Source: Bacillota bacterium
GTDB taxonomy: Bacteria; Bacillota_G; Limnochordia; DTU010
Reading direction: 5' to 3'
NCBI GenBank assembly: GCA_012799255.1
Contig: JAAZLQ010000260.1
Span: forward strand, 1-8,070
Length of the DNA: 8,070 bases
Within the stretch, counting starts at the first letter, position 1. Each line of letters starts with the position of its first letter. The position numbers were made by a program, and so were the translations under genes. This document shows positions 1-8,000 of the stretch, piece by piece. The notes beneath the pieces were generated by a model. It saw only the letters and a program-made list of their open reading frames with translations. It ran no database searches and had not been told where the DNA came from.

Positions 1-553
1 CACCTGAGCTCATAACAGGTCGCAACAGCAGATACAGCACGGCTCCGATTAACGAAGCAAAAGCGTAGATGTGCCTCATGAAAATGTATGGTTTTTTCTG
101 TGTGAAGATATCGCGCATCACACCGCCACCCACACCGGTCAGCATACCCACAAACACTGCCAGAAGCAGGTTGTCGCCATGTCCCTTGGAGATTGCCACG
201 TTGACGCCGGTCACGGTAAAGGTACCTAGACCAATAGCGTCGGACACGTTGATCATGGTTGGCAGATACTGGGTGAACATCCGGGCTAACTTGGAACGTT
301 CCCAGAGCTTGATGATGATCAAAAAGATGGCAATGCTTATGAGCGCGATGGAAACAAAAATAGGCTCACGAAAAGCATTAGGCGGCGCCACGTTGAGGAT
401 AATATCGCGTATGACACCTCCACCCACAGCAGTCGTGGCTCCTAATGTGACAATCCCCATGAGGTCCATATCGCTCTCAATGGCCGCCGTTGCGCCTGAT
501 ATGGCAAAGGCGATGGTGCCAATAACCTCAAAGATGAAAATATCCAGTCCCAT
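1..553 (-). CDS. TRIC/UPF0126 family trimeric ion channel or glycine transporter-like membrane protein (3'-truncated by window edge)
   Basis: The 184 visible residues form a hydrophobic protein of the TRIC/UPF0126 (YicG/YvgT-like) family. It is built as an internal duplication, and each half carries the family signature GGGVxRD, at residues 44-50 (GGGVIRD) and 142-148 (GGGVMRD). About six membrane helices are visible, including residues 5-22, 33-47, 65-82, 103-121, 127-145 and 160-177. Known prokaryotic TRIC proteins are homotrimeric cation (K+) channels of the cytoplasmic membrane, while the E. coli relatives YicG and YadS have been linked to glycine transport; the sequence does not decide between these. 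Family members usually run about 200-215 residues, so only the last helix or tail is missing off the left edge. The start is the ATG at 553, chosen because AAAGGAGG lies at 558-565, four bases upstream. The gene is transcribed divergently from the DUF1858 gene. Identification is firm; substrate is unknown. Confidence 0.93.
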   Translation of the reverse strand, partial: MGLDIFIFEVIGTIAFAISGATAAIESDMDLMGIVTLGATTAVGGGVIRDIILNVAPPNAFREPIFVSIALISIAIFLIIIKLWERSKLARMFTQYLPTMINVSDAIGLGTFTVTGVNVAISKGHGDNLLLAVFVGMLTGVGGGVMRDIFTQKKPYIFMRHIYAFASLIGAVLYLLLRPVMSSG

Positions 554-557
554 GCTG

Positions 558-565
558 CCTCCTTT
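558..565 (-). promoter_or_regulatory. Ribosome binding site of the TRIC-family gene
   Basis: On the minus strand the sequence reads AAAGGAGG, four bases before the ATG at 553. It is a near-perfect complement of the 16S anti-Shine-Dalgarno and fixes the start of the gene. Spacing is slightly short, but there is no competing start with a comparable site. Confidence 0.85.
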
Positions 566-627
566 GACGCGATCGCCTTGGTGTCAATCGGGCGGTACCG
601 GATGACACGTTGGTAACTCTTGCTTTG

Positions 628-656
628 ATTATACTGATGTAAGGGTGGGTCGGGCA
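628..656 (-). promoter_or_regulatory. Probable sigma-A promoter for the TRIC-family gene
   Basis: A perfect TATAAT lies on the minus strand at 628-633. Seventeen bases upstream the -35 position (651-656) reads TGCCCG, a poor match to TTGACA. Transcription would start near 621 and give a leader of about 65 nt. The weak -35 suggests low basal activity or help from an activator; that part is inference. Confidence 0.5.
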
Positions 657-664
657 TTTATAAT
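636..664 (+). promoter_or_regulatory. Probable promoter for the DUF1858-type gene
   Basis: A perfect TATAAT lies at 659-664 on the plus strand, 26 bases from the oppositely facing TATAAT of the minus-strand promoter, so the two promoters overlap back to back. The -35 position (about 635-641) has no good TTGACA match. A start near 671 would leave about 140 nt before the ATG at 812, long for such a small gene. Confidence 0.45.
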
Positions 665-670
665 GCTACA

Positions 671-811
671 AAGAACTCGAAAGGTAAAGAGCTCCCGCGA
701 AGGAAGACCGCTCGAAGTTTGAAAAAGGAGCCATCGGCATGCCGGATGCAAGATCCGATCATCTCTCGATAAAGGACCGGGAAAAGTATCGAATAAAGAA
801 AGGAAACTGAC
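671..811 (+). other. Long, possibly structured 5' leader of the DUF1858-type gene
   Basis: The stretch between the putative promoter and the ATG at 812 contains no convincing ORF but several potential stems. AACTCGA (674-680) can pair with TCGAAGTT (712-719) with one bulged base. CATCGG and CCGGATG (733-748) form a hairpin with a CATG loop. TCGATA (766-771) pairs perfectly with TATCGA (787-792) across a purine-rich loop. The last six bases before the stem region and the AAAGGA at 799-804 place the ribosome binding site just outside this final stem. I do not recognise any known riboswitch core here. Pairings were found by eye, not by folding. Confidence 0.3.
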
Positions 812-1051
812 ATGCTTATTCAATCGCATATGATCATTTTAGATGTTGTAGGAGATTACCCTCCAACCGATCCTGTCTTCAGGGAGTATGATGAGATCGC
901 AGGCAAATGTTTGCTTTGTCACCATCTTTTTGACTCCATCGAATCTGTCGCTAAGGAATATCAACTCGATGAACAGGGCTTGCTTCGAAAATTGAACGAA
1001 GCCGCTCAAAGTCATATCGCTCAACAGGCACTCTCAAAGGAAACAGAATAG
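812..1051 (+). CDS. DUF1858 domain protein (small CxxC protein)
   Basis: This 79-residue protein is a complete, stand-alone DUF1858-type domain (Pfam PF08984-like). The core runs from about residue 8 to 64: the opening IILDVVGDYP, then PVFREYDEIAGKCLLC, then the helix FDSIESVAKEYQLDEQGLLRKLNEA. Cysteines 33 and 36 form the CxxC seen in many members. The family is found alone or fused to redox and hybrid-cluster-like proteins. Its biochemical role is unknown, and metal or Fe-S binding by the CxxC is only a guess. The start is the first ATG, supported by AAAGGA at 799-804 seven bases upstream; Met-7 has no ribosome binding site. No signal peptide or membrane segment is present, so it is cytoplasmic. 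The last 15 residues are a polar tail. A decayed paralog lies at 1546-1737. Confidence 0.85.
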   Translation: MLIQSHMIILDVVGDYPPTDPVFREYDEIAGKCLLCHHLFDSIESVAKEYQLDEQGLLRKLNEAAQSHIAQQALSKETE

Positions 1052-1085
1052 TACGACTCAAAGCTTTTTATGCGAAAAAGAAAAT

Positions 1086-1101
1086 CCCGGTTAAAAACGG
1101 G
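1086..1101 (-). terminator. Secondary terminator-like hairpin with T-rich tail (minus strand)
   Basis: On the minus strand, CCCGTT and AACCGGG pair with one bulged C around a TTT loop, followed by ATTTTCTTTTT. This is the best U-tract near the end of the minus-strand gene 1169-1387, about 70 bases past its stop. It lies downstream of the longer stem at 1125-1154. On the plus strand the tail is not T-rich. Confidence 0.4.
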
Positions 1102-1124
1102 CACAACTAACAGACTCCAAATTG

Positions 1125-1154
1125 GAGCAAGGACCACACGAGCGGTCCTTGCTC
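1125..1154. terminator. Bidirectional terminator hairpin between convergent genes
   Basis: GAGCAAGGACC (1125-1135) and GGTCCTTGCTC (1144-1154) form a perfect 11-bp stem with an 8-base loop. It lies between the stop at 1051 (plus) and the stop at 1169-1171 (minus), 15 bases from the latter. The flanks are moderately T-rich on each exit (TCTACATTTT on plus, CAATTT on minus), so it can plausibly stop transcription from both sides. The U-tracts are weak for a classical intrinsic terminator. Confidence 0.65.
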
Positions 1155-1168
1155 TCTACATTTTGCGA

Positions 1169-1387
1169 TTAGCCGAGTTTGGCGAATTCTTCTTCGACTT
1201 TCTCCAAGAGTTCGGTAGTCAACACATTTGGAGCGAACTTCGCCGCCTGCGGAAGCGTCATCTTCATCGCGAGAGAAAGACCGGGAGTCTTCAGAATGCC
1301 AGGTTGCAGTCTTTCAGCGATTTCCGCTAGTTCCGGTGTATTGACAATCTCTCCAATCGTCGTTTTTTCAACAGAATACTTTGCCAT
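1169..1387 (-). CDS. Small helical stand-alone domain protein, function unknown
   Basis: This 72-residue acidic/basic amphipathic protein has no signal peptide and no cysteine. It reads as two or three helices: TIGEIVNTPELAEIAER (residues 10-26), the conserved-looking loop PGILKTPGLSLAMKMTLPQAAKFAP (split around residues 29-53), and the helix LTTELLEKVEEEFAKL (56-71). From memory, similar segments occur in Firmicutes as short C-terminal extensions on glycoside hydrolases and other enzymes, and as free small proteins; I know of no established function. The TIGEIV opening also resembles the start of DUF1858 domains. The start ATG at 1387 is preceded by GGAAAGGA about ten bases upstream, an acceptable but loose ribosome binding site. 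The gene ends in TAA and converges on the DUF1858 gene. Codon-level regularity and the flanking terminator support it as real. Confidence 0.75.
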   Translation of the reverse strand: MAKYSVEKTTIGEIVNTPELAEIAERLQPGILKTPGLSLAMKMTLPQAAKFAPNVLTTELLEKVEEEFAKLG

Positions 1388-1500
1388 GATCGTTTTTCCT
1401 TTCCATTTATTGCTTGTCTAGTTTTTTTACATCTCAGTCGCCGGCATGGTGCCGTGAGACTCTTAGTATCGTGTAAGACAAATGCAATTCATCTATCTAA
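1388..1500 (-). promoter_or_regulatory. Upstream region of the minus-strand 72-residue gene, with leader hairpin
   Basis: This region should hold the promoter of the gene starting at 1387, but I see no clear sigma-A pair; TTGCAT near 1484-1489 with an A/T-rich stretch downstream is only a weak candidate. A hairpin lies within it: CGGCA (1442-1446) pairs with TGCCG (1450-1454), and the outer TCTCA (1432-1436) pairs with TGAGA (1455-1459). It is followed on the minus strand by an A-run, so it is not a terminator. Confidence 0.25.
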
Positions 1501-1545
1501 TTACTTAAAGATTTTATAGTAAAAGTGCGAGTCTGGCAATGACCC

Positions 1546-1737
1546 TCAACCGATCCCGTCTTCAGGGAGTATGACGATGTCATTAACGTATGCAAGTTTT
1601 GTCAGCATCTTCTCGACTCCATCAAATCAGTCGCCTAGGAATACCGACTCGATGAGCGAGAGATATTTCAATAACTGAACGATGTCGCTCCTAGACTGGA
1701 AGAAGGCTGGATCATTGCGGAAATCAGCCGATACTAA
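1546..1737 (+). pseudogene. Decayed second copy of the DUF1858-type gene
   Basis: This stretch aligns with positions 863 onward of the intact gene 812-1051, sharing runs such as GTCTTCAGGGAGTATGA. Read in the matching frame from 1549, it gives TDPVFREYDDVINVCKFCQH, then LLDSIKSVA, a TAG stop at 1636-1638, EYRLDEREIFQ, a TAA stop at 1672-1674, and a divergent tail ending at TAA 1735-1737. The intact gene has Lys codons at both stop positions (AAG and AAA). A one-base deletion near 1546 (CCCTCAACC against CCCTCCAACC) also breaks the frame, and the 5' part including the start codon is missing or beyond recognition. The CxxC is retained (CKFC). It is most simply a duplicated paralog that has been inactivated. 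A diverged tandem duplicate, rather than a recent copy, is suggested by the many synonymous and non-synonymous differences. Confidence 0.85.
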
Positions 1738-1966
1738 GCATAGAGTTTGCGGAAATCGCGTTATAAGGATAGCAGTTCGTCTTACGGCATCTCTAATATG
1801 CTAATAAACTGCCTTCAAGAAGAGGATTATAGTAAAAAAGTGAACAATCATAATTATTTTACTTTATGGAAACAAAAATATAATAATACAAAAAATATAC
1901 TCCTAGATAGCTAAGCAAATCCCTCAAATCAATTGAATTCATTAATAAAAGCGTGTAAGCTTAACT

Positions 1967-1998
1967 TGGTTTGTGTAAAAACTGGTTTGTGTAAAAAC
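1967..1998 (+). repeat. Tandem 16-bp direct repeat (2 copies)
   Basis: The unit TGGTTTGTGTAAAAAC occurs at 1967-1982 and again, identical and directly abutting, at 1983-1998. It ends only 22 bases before the ATG of the giant surface protein. It could be a pair of regulator binding sites, a slippage-prone tract affecting promoter or leader length, or a simple recent duplication. Confidence 0.9.
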
Positions 1999-2003
1999 AA
2001 GAT

Positions 2004-2007
2004 GAGG
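2004..2007 (+). promoter_or_regulatory. Weak, distant ribosome binding site of the giant surface protein gene
   Basis: GAGG within GATGAGG is the only Shine-Dalgarno-like sequence before the ATG at 2020, and it lies 12 bases upstream, longer than usual. The in-frame TAG at 2011-2013 excludes an earlier start in this frame, and the ATG at 2002 runs into that same region as a stop after three codons. The start at 2020 is therefore retained because a good signal peptide begins there. Confidence 0.5.
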
Positions 2008-2019
2008 TTATAGTTCTGC

Positions 2020-5000
2020 ATGAAAAATTACAATTTTAAGATTAAGAACGATTCATTAACGAAGTTTGTGGTTCTCTTATTAGCTACGGTCGTAGCCATC
2101 TCGGGATTGACCCTAAAGACAGAGGCTGAAGGTCCTCCACAACCCGAGAAACCCTACAACACCAATTTTGACTGGAACGATACCGAAGAGGTTTTGAATG
2201 AGTGGCCTCTAGAAGAAGGTTTGGAGAAGGTCCGTACGGGGATTGGGACTGCAGGCTTTTCCTATAGCAGATTTTACCATAACGACCAGGGCAGGGTCGT
2301 GCTGGAATTTGATTTGAGTATTTTTCCGGATGATACTTCGCGCAATGATTTTGGGTCAAATTACAGAACTTTTAGAAACCAGTGGGACTATGCCCACATT
2401 TTCATTGATCCCGATCTTGCGACCAAGGTAGATAACGTTGAAAGTTTCTTTATGATGTCCTACCCCATAGATTCCACAACGGTATCTCTGAACAAAGCGG
2501 AAAGATCAAGTACCAGTAACAATATTAATAACGTTTACAAATTGAATGTAAATGACGTGTATCCCACGATGCCGACAAATTCTGACTACATGAAATCCAA
2601 GCTCTATCTGGTTTTGAACGATGGCGTTGTTAGAGATGATCTTAATCAAGACTATGCCGTGGAATTGCGTTATACCAACGACGAAAACCAAATATATGAT
2701 CAAAAAATGGGTTCCAACGGAATAAGTCTTGTTTTAGGAAATTACTACGGTCACGTATCATCGTATCCAACTTTCGATGTCAGTGTTAACAACGACGATG
2801 TAACCTTAAAGACCGTGGCACCTTTCCAAACGGCATCCATGCCTAATACGATCCCCAACCCCGTTTTGCCTCCGGATATGATGCGAACGGTAGGGCAATC
2901 AGTCATTTATGACAATGTCAGTGGCAAACTCATTGTTTATTACAAGCAAGCACCAAACCATTACATCTATACGAACAACTACGCAAATAACGGATACTTT
3001 TTATCGTCATGGATTGGCATCCGTCAAGTTATGGATGCCAGAATTTATAATGCCCTAAAACCTGATGCAAATGGGGTTGTGGGTCACATGAAGATGTTTG
3101 ACCTAAATGGCGGAGGAACCGGTTGGAACGTAACGACCAGTATTAATGAGAACGAATTTACCTATACGCCAACGACCAACAATGTAGGCACTCAATCCTA
3201 TATGATGGTGCCCCAAAACTTTAAGTCTGGCGACATAGCTAATAAAGCCATTGCTCCCGGCAGCCCTGTAAATCTGAAGAATGTCTACCTTCATGGTCAT
3301 AAAAAAGAAGCAGACTACGTTCGCTTTATTTACAACGTTGACAAGAACAAAATGGATGAGCTGTTTGAAACAGTAAATAGCTCCACTCTGAGCATTTCTA
3401 CCTCCTATATAACGGATAGACCAACAGAAAAAACTCAAACGGAATATCGTTTATCGGATAATATCGTTATTCCCAGGAAAGCCGTAGTGGCATTTGATTT
3501 GCCCAAAACTTCTCGCTCTGTGTTTAAAGTCGGTCTAGGCAATAACTATGAGCGTTTGATTGGGGATATGACAACCAAAAGATCTACTGCTGAAATGAAC
3601 AATTATGGCGTAGATCCTACTGATTTTGGCAAAGCCTACACCATCACGCCTTACGTTGCCACTTCCGGCGGTTTTCTTTTAACAATGGAAACAGGCCTGA
3701 CAATCTCAAATGAAGACAGCATTAGTTTAACTATGTTTGATTCTTCTTCACCGGACACTGTCACCATGACAGTGACTGCCAATGGAGTAACAACCCCTTA
3801 CGTGTTGGAAAAACACGCAGAAAATGAAGACAAACTCTACACCATGCCCAACGCCAACGTGCGTTCGGGGATTATTATCAATCGCAGTGCCAATACACCT
3901 CATATCGATGAATTCTTTACGGACAGTACGGCTATTACCGGTCATAGCAAATACCCCAATGCCCTTGTTTCAGGAAGAATCGCAAAAACTGTTGAGGCGG
4001 AAGAAGAAGTCTTTAAAGAAGCTGCTTCATCCAACACCCCCGAATCTTTTGTTGCTGAAGGCGTAACATATAAAGACGATAATGCTGGTTATGCCTTTAC
4101 CCTAGACATACCTGCGGATGTTCAAGCTCAGCTGAAAAAAGACATGGCAATTAAGTTTTCTAACGCCGCAGCAGGCTATTTCCGATCGATTCCATCCATT
4201 TACAGAACTCAGGCAAAAGTTACTTTTGATATTAATGATGGGGTCAGTGAAGCAGTTAAACGTATCGTGCCCATCAACGAAAAGGCTTATGGAGAAGATG
4301 GTTATACAGCCAACGGTTTTCAGGGACCGAATATTCTTTGGTTGAATGAAAATGGGTATGCTGCTCAAGCCACCGATAATGAATACCTCTCAGATTACGA
4401 AGGTGAGCCTATTACGGATACCGCAGACACAAACCCAGCATATACAAGCAGACAGTTTTATGCCGCGCCGCCTGAACGTGAAGGCTACACTTTCTTAGGC
4501 TGGTCCACGAAGCAAGTGGATTCTATGGGAGCAGCTGCTTTTGGAAGTATGCCGGTACTTGACAGCGTTGACGACTGGAATGATGGGGAAATCAATTATA
4601 AATTCACCGCAACTTCTCCCGTAGACCAGAGCCGAACTGTATATGCGGTTTGGGAAAGGAACGAGATTGATTGGATTCATATCGTTCTCCACAACAATAA
4701 TGACGGAGCTGACGTAAAACACACAATCAAATTGCCCATAGCCAGCATCTCAGATGAAAACGAAGGAGAGCTGACGGTCTATCATGGCAAACCAGGCAAC
4801 GTCCTCTTTGAAAATGGTTTTTCCAAGCCCGAGCATTACTTTGTCGGCTGGTCTGAGGATAAGACGGTTCTCAATACGACTGAAGTGCACGAGCTCTTTA
4901 CAAATGGAAGCAAGGTTAAGCTGGTTAACGTTGACAACAAATTACGACTCCGACTTCAACTAAATGAAGTGCCACAGAGCAATTACGACGATCTAAATCC

Positions 5001-8000
5001 GCATACCAACCTGCCTAAACTTGTTGAAACACAACTTGTCAACGAAAACGGCGTCGCGGAGATCCATCTCTATGCCCAGTACAAGCCACTGCTCAATATG
5101 ACGGCGACCAAGCAATGGTTTTCTGATGCAAATGCCAAGCAAGCATACGAAAACCATGTCGCCGATCCGGAAACCTACCCACACCCAACACCCGATTCTG
5201 TGGCTCACTTTGACAATTCTAACGTTGCCATGGTTCTCATGAGGACGACGGAAGGCAAGAGCTTAGATCCGACCGACTACGAGATTGTCCCAGGCTTTTA
5301 CGTACAAGGGAAAAACGATAATGAACTCCAGGACGGCGAATCCCCATGGGCAGGGGAACCCCAAGAGGGTCACGATCCCTACGGCAGAAAATATTCCTAC
5401 CTGATGACAGAATTCAATGCTCAGCCGGGCGGACACGATGAAGATGCGATCATTGAACACTTTAATAATAAGAGGACTTGGGCTTCCATGTACATCACCA
5501 TGATCGGTAAGAGTGACAGTCTGTCAAAATGGACGGCGATCAGTTTTGCAGATGGTGAAGATACGTTGTCTTATATGGCTGTCGCAACGAGCAACCAGCC
5601 CAATGTAATGCAACAGCTCGTCAATAGTACTGTGGATTATAAATTTGTTTTGAGAAACTTCACGGTAGATATCTTGCCGCCGATCATTCATAGAATACAG
5701 GAAAACCACACCAAAGTCGTCATTGACAGTCCAACGGACGACGCTAGATACCTTTACCTGACGCTCGATGAAGGCGTAACCGTTGTCCTGTTCGCAAAAG
5801 GTGATAACGGATGGGAAGTACGAAGCACGTTTCCAGCCACACCGCCTACGGACTTAACGATAAGCGAAAACACAGATGACGGCATATTAACTATCACTTC
5901 TGGCTCCTTAAATTTTACAGGCAAGGCGGGCAAAGATGTCTATGCGCTCTTTACCCTCACTAATGATAATGAAACGTACCTTAGCGAGGATTATCTTCCC
6001 GGGAAATATGCGTCAAGAACCATCCAGCCCTACGATCCGCTTCCAGCTCCTACGGACATCAAACAAGAGCCTCATATCAAGGACGAAGATGGCGCGATCA
6101 CTCACAATGTGGTTTCCGCCAAGATTCCCGCTGGTTCCTATGCCGGTGCGGAATACACCTTGGGCTACATGGAAGGCGAAGAGTTCAAGCCGATTATGGT
6201 TGGAGAGAGTCAACAATTGCCGGCAGTTACACCTGATGAAACCGGAAAGCTGACCTTTAAGGTCCCTACGGGCAAGTTGGGAGAGAATGTGCAGTACGTC
6301 ATTCGCGGTGTCGATCCTGCGGATACCTTTGCCCCGACAGTTTTCGAAGATAATCCTGTCACGATTGACTTAACGCCGCCGGACATTGACGCGGAAAGCT
6401 TCGCAGTTATTTCGGGCAATCCAATAGGAGATGGAGTCGGCGAGGTCACGACGAACGATCCTGATGCAACGCTCACCTTCAAGATTAAAAAGGGTGACGT
6501 GGAAACGTCCCTCCCCGAAGGTATCACATTTGATCCTGTGATCGGTAAATTCACCGGCAAGACGGCGGATGTTCTTGAAGAAGATCAAGATGGCGTTTAC
6601 ACCATCACAATCACCGCGGAAGATTTCTACGGGAATGTGTCGACAGATGTGGTGATCAACTTGACTATCACACAAAAGGAGACGACGGGTTCAATCACAA
6701 GTATCACACAAAGTCATAATGATCTCCTTGGCAAAGCGTCTCTCTCCGTTGAGGGTTTGGCAGGTGCGACCGTCAAGCTCTATAGCAAAAATGCTGACGG
6801 AACTTTCGCAGAAATTGAAGTCCAAGGGGTAAGCGGACAAACCATTGAGGCGGATGGCACTTTTGAGTTCAAGCTGCCCCAGGCGGACATTGCGCGTTTC
6901 AATGATAGAAAAGTTTATGTAACCCAAAAGCTGGCAACTAAATTGGAGTCGAACAAGATTGAATCTACGGAAGTAGAAAATCGAAAAGACAATAAGAAAA
7001 TTGCCACTGGAGGTGTCCTCGCCGTGGACAATATCCCTCCGACTCCCCTTCAGTTGGTTCAGCCTAAGGAATGGACTGACAGCTTGAAAATTACCAATGT
7101 TTCTGCTGATGAGAATGTCGCAGATATTCAAGATATCGATAGAATTGTCCTCCAGATTGGTGATAATCTCCAATGCGAGATTGAGCGACTGTATGATGAA
7201 AATGGAGATCCAACGGGGGAATGGGAATGTAACACTAGAAAATTCTTTGAGATAGAAGAAGAGATCACGGTTATTATAGATCCGAACACCGGACAAACTG
7301 AAACAAAGACAGTAAAAGTATTAAATTACAAACTTCCACCGGGATCGCATTTTGTGGCCTACCAAAGCATCACAGCCACCTACTATGACTATTTGGGCAA
7401 TGCTTCGCTCCCTGTATCCATAAGCGTTCTCAAGTTGCCCGAACCCATTGCACCATACGATATGACGGCAATTAACGACAGCCAAGCTCATCCTACAAGT
7501 ACAGTAATCAAAGGAAAAGCTGATCCGGGAGCTGATATTTTCGTAACGATCGGTGGACAGACGTATTCAGTAACAGCTAATGAATTCGGTGAGTTTACCT
7601 TAGTAGTATTTCCCAAACAAGATGTCGGCAATGTAATTACCGTCACTTCAAAGCTAAACAATTATACAGCGACAGGCACAGTCATCGTTGAAAATGTTCA
7701 GGCTGATGACTACGAGCCGCAAGTAACCCCGATCCAAAAACCGTACGGCGAAGCGACAACAGAAGGTGAGATCAAGGCTGCTGTGACCGTTCCGAACTAT
7801 CCTCCTGGTGAAGAACAGCCCGTCATAACGATCAATGAAGGCACCGAACTCCCGAATGGTCAGACACCCGGTGATTACGAGATTCCAGTGACTGTCACCT
7901 ATCCGGACGGAACGAAAGACACTGCAACGGTTATAGTGACTGTACTGCCGGACGTCATCGATGTGACGGACGACCCGACACAACAGACACCGAACGGTTA

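Larger units (their letters stand above)
1738..2019 (+). promoter_or_regulatory. AT-rich intergenic upstream region of the giant surface protein gene
   Basis: No gene is visible here. The first part contains a loose inverted repeat (GCAGTT 1772-1777 with AACTGC 1807-1812, enclosing GCAT/ATGC). The middle is very AT-rich, with a TATAAT at 1879-1884 preceded by a poor -35 (TTTTAC, 1857-1862). A second weak candidate is TTGAAT at 1933-1938 with TAAGCT at 1956-1961, spacing 17. Either could drive the downstream gene; neither is convincing. The tandem repeat 1967-1998 is annotated separately. Confidence 0.35.

Noticed and set aside
69..605. 178-codon plus-strand ORF over the left-edge gene
   Set aside because: It is antisense to the TRIC-family gene, whose duplicated GGGVxRD motifs and ribosome binding site identify the real coding strand. 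The antisense product is low-complexity Thr/Pro/Met with no recognisable domain.
671..811. Known riboswitch (SAM, glycine, c-di-GMP, ZTP, T-box, fluoride)
   Set aside because: None of the conserved core motifs I know for these classes is present.
1070..1421. Plus-strand ORFs at 1070-1330 and 1179-1421
   Set aside because: Both overlap the terminator hairpins and the minus-strand 72-residue gene in antisense and show no domain or ribosome binding site.
1432..1459. Hairpin as an intrinsic terminator
   Set aside because: Neither strand has a T-run after the stem; on the minus strand it is followed by an A-run and lies in the leader of the 72-residue gene.
1546..1737. Stop-codon readthrough or recoding (TAG/TAA as sense) in the second DUF1858 copy
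   Set aside because: A frameshift and a missing start codon accompany the stops, and the neighbouring long gene uses a normal code, so simple decay explains it.
1967..1998. CRISPR array
   Set aside because: The two 16-bp units abut with no spacer and there are only two of them; no cas gene is present.
6691..7296. 201-codon minus-strand ORF inside the surface protein region
   Set aside because: It lies fully opposite the open adhesin frame, which reads as clear Ig-like modules here. No ribosome binding site or domain supports the minus strand. The same applies to the other minus-strand frames between 2084 and 7983.
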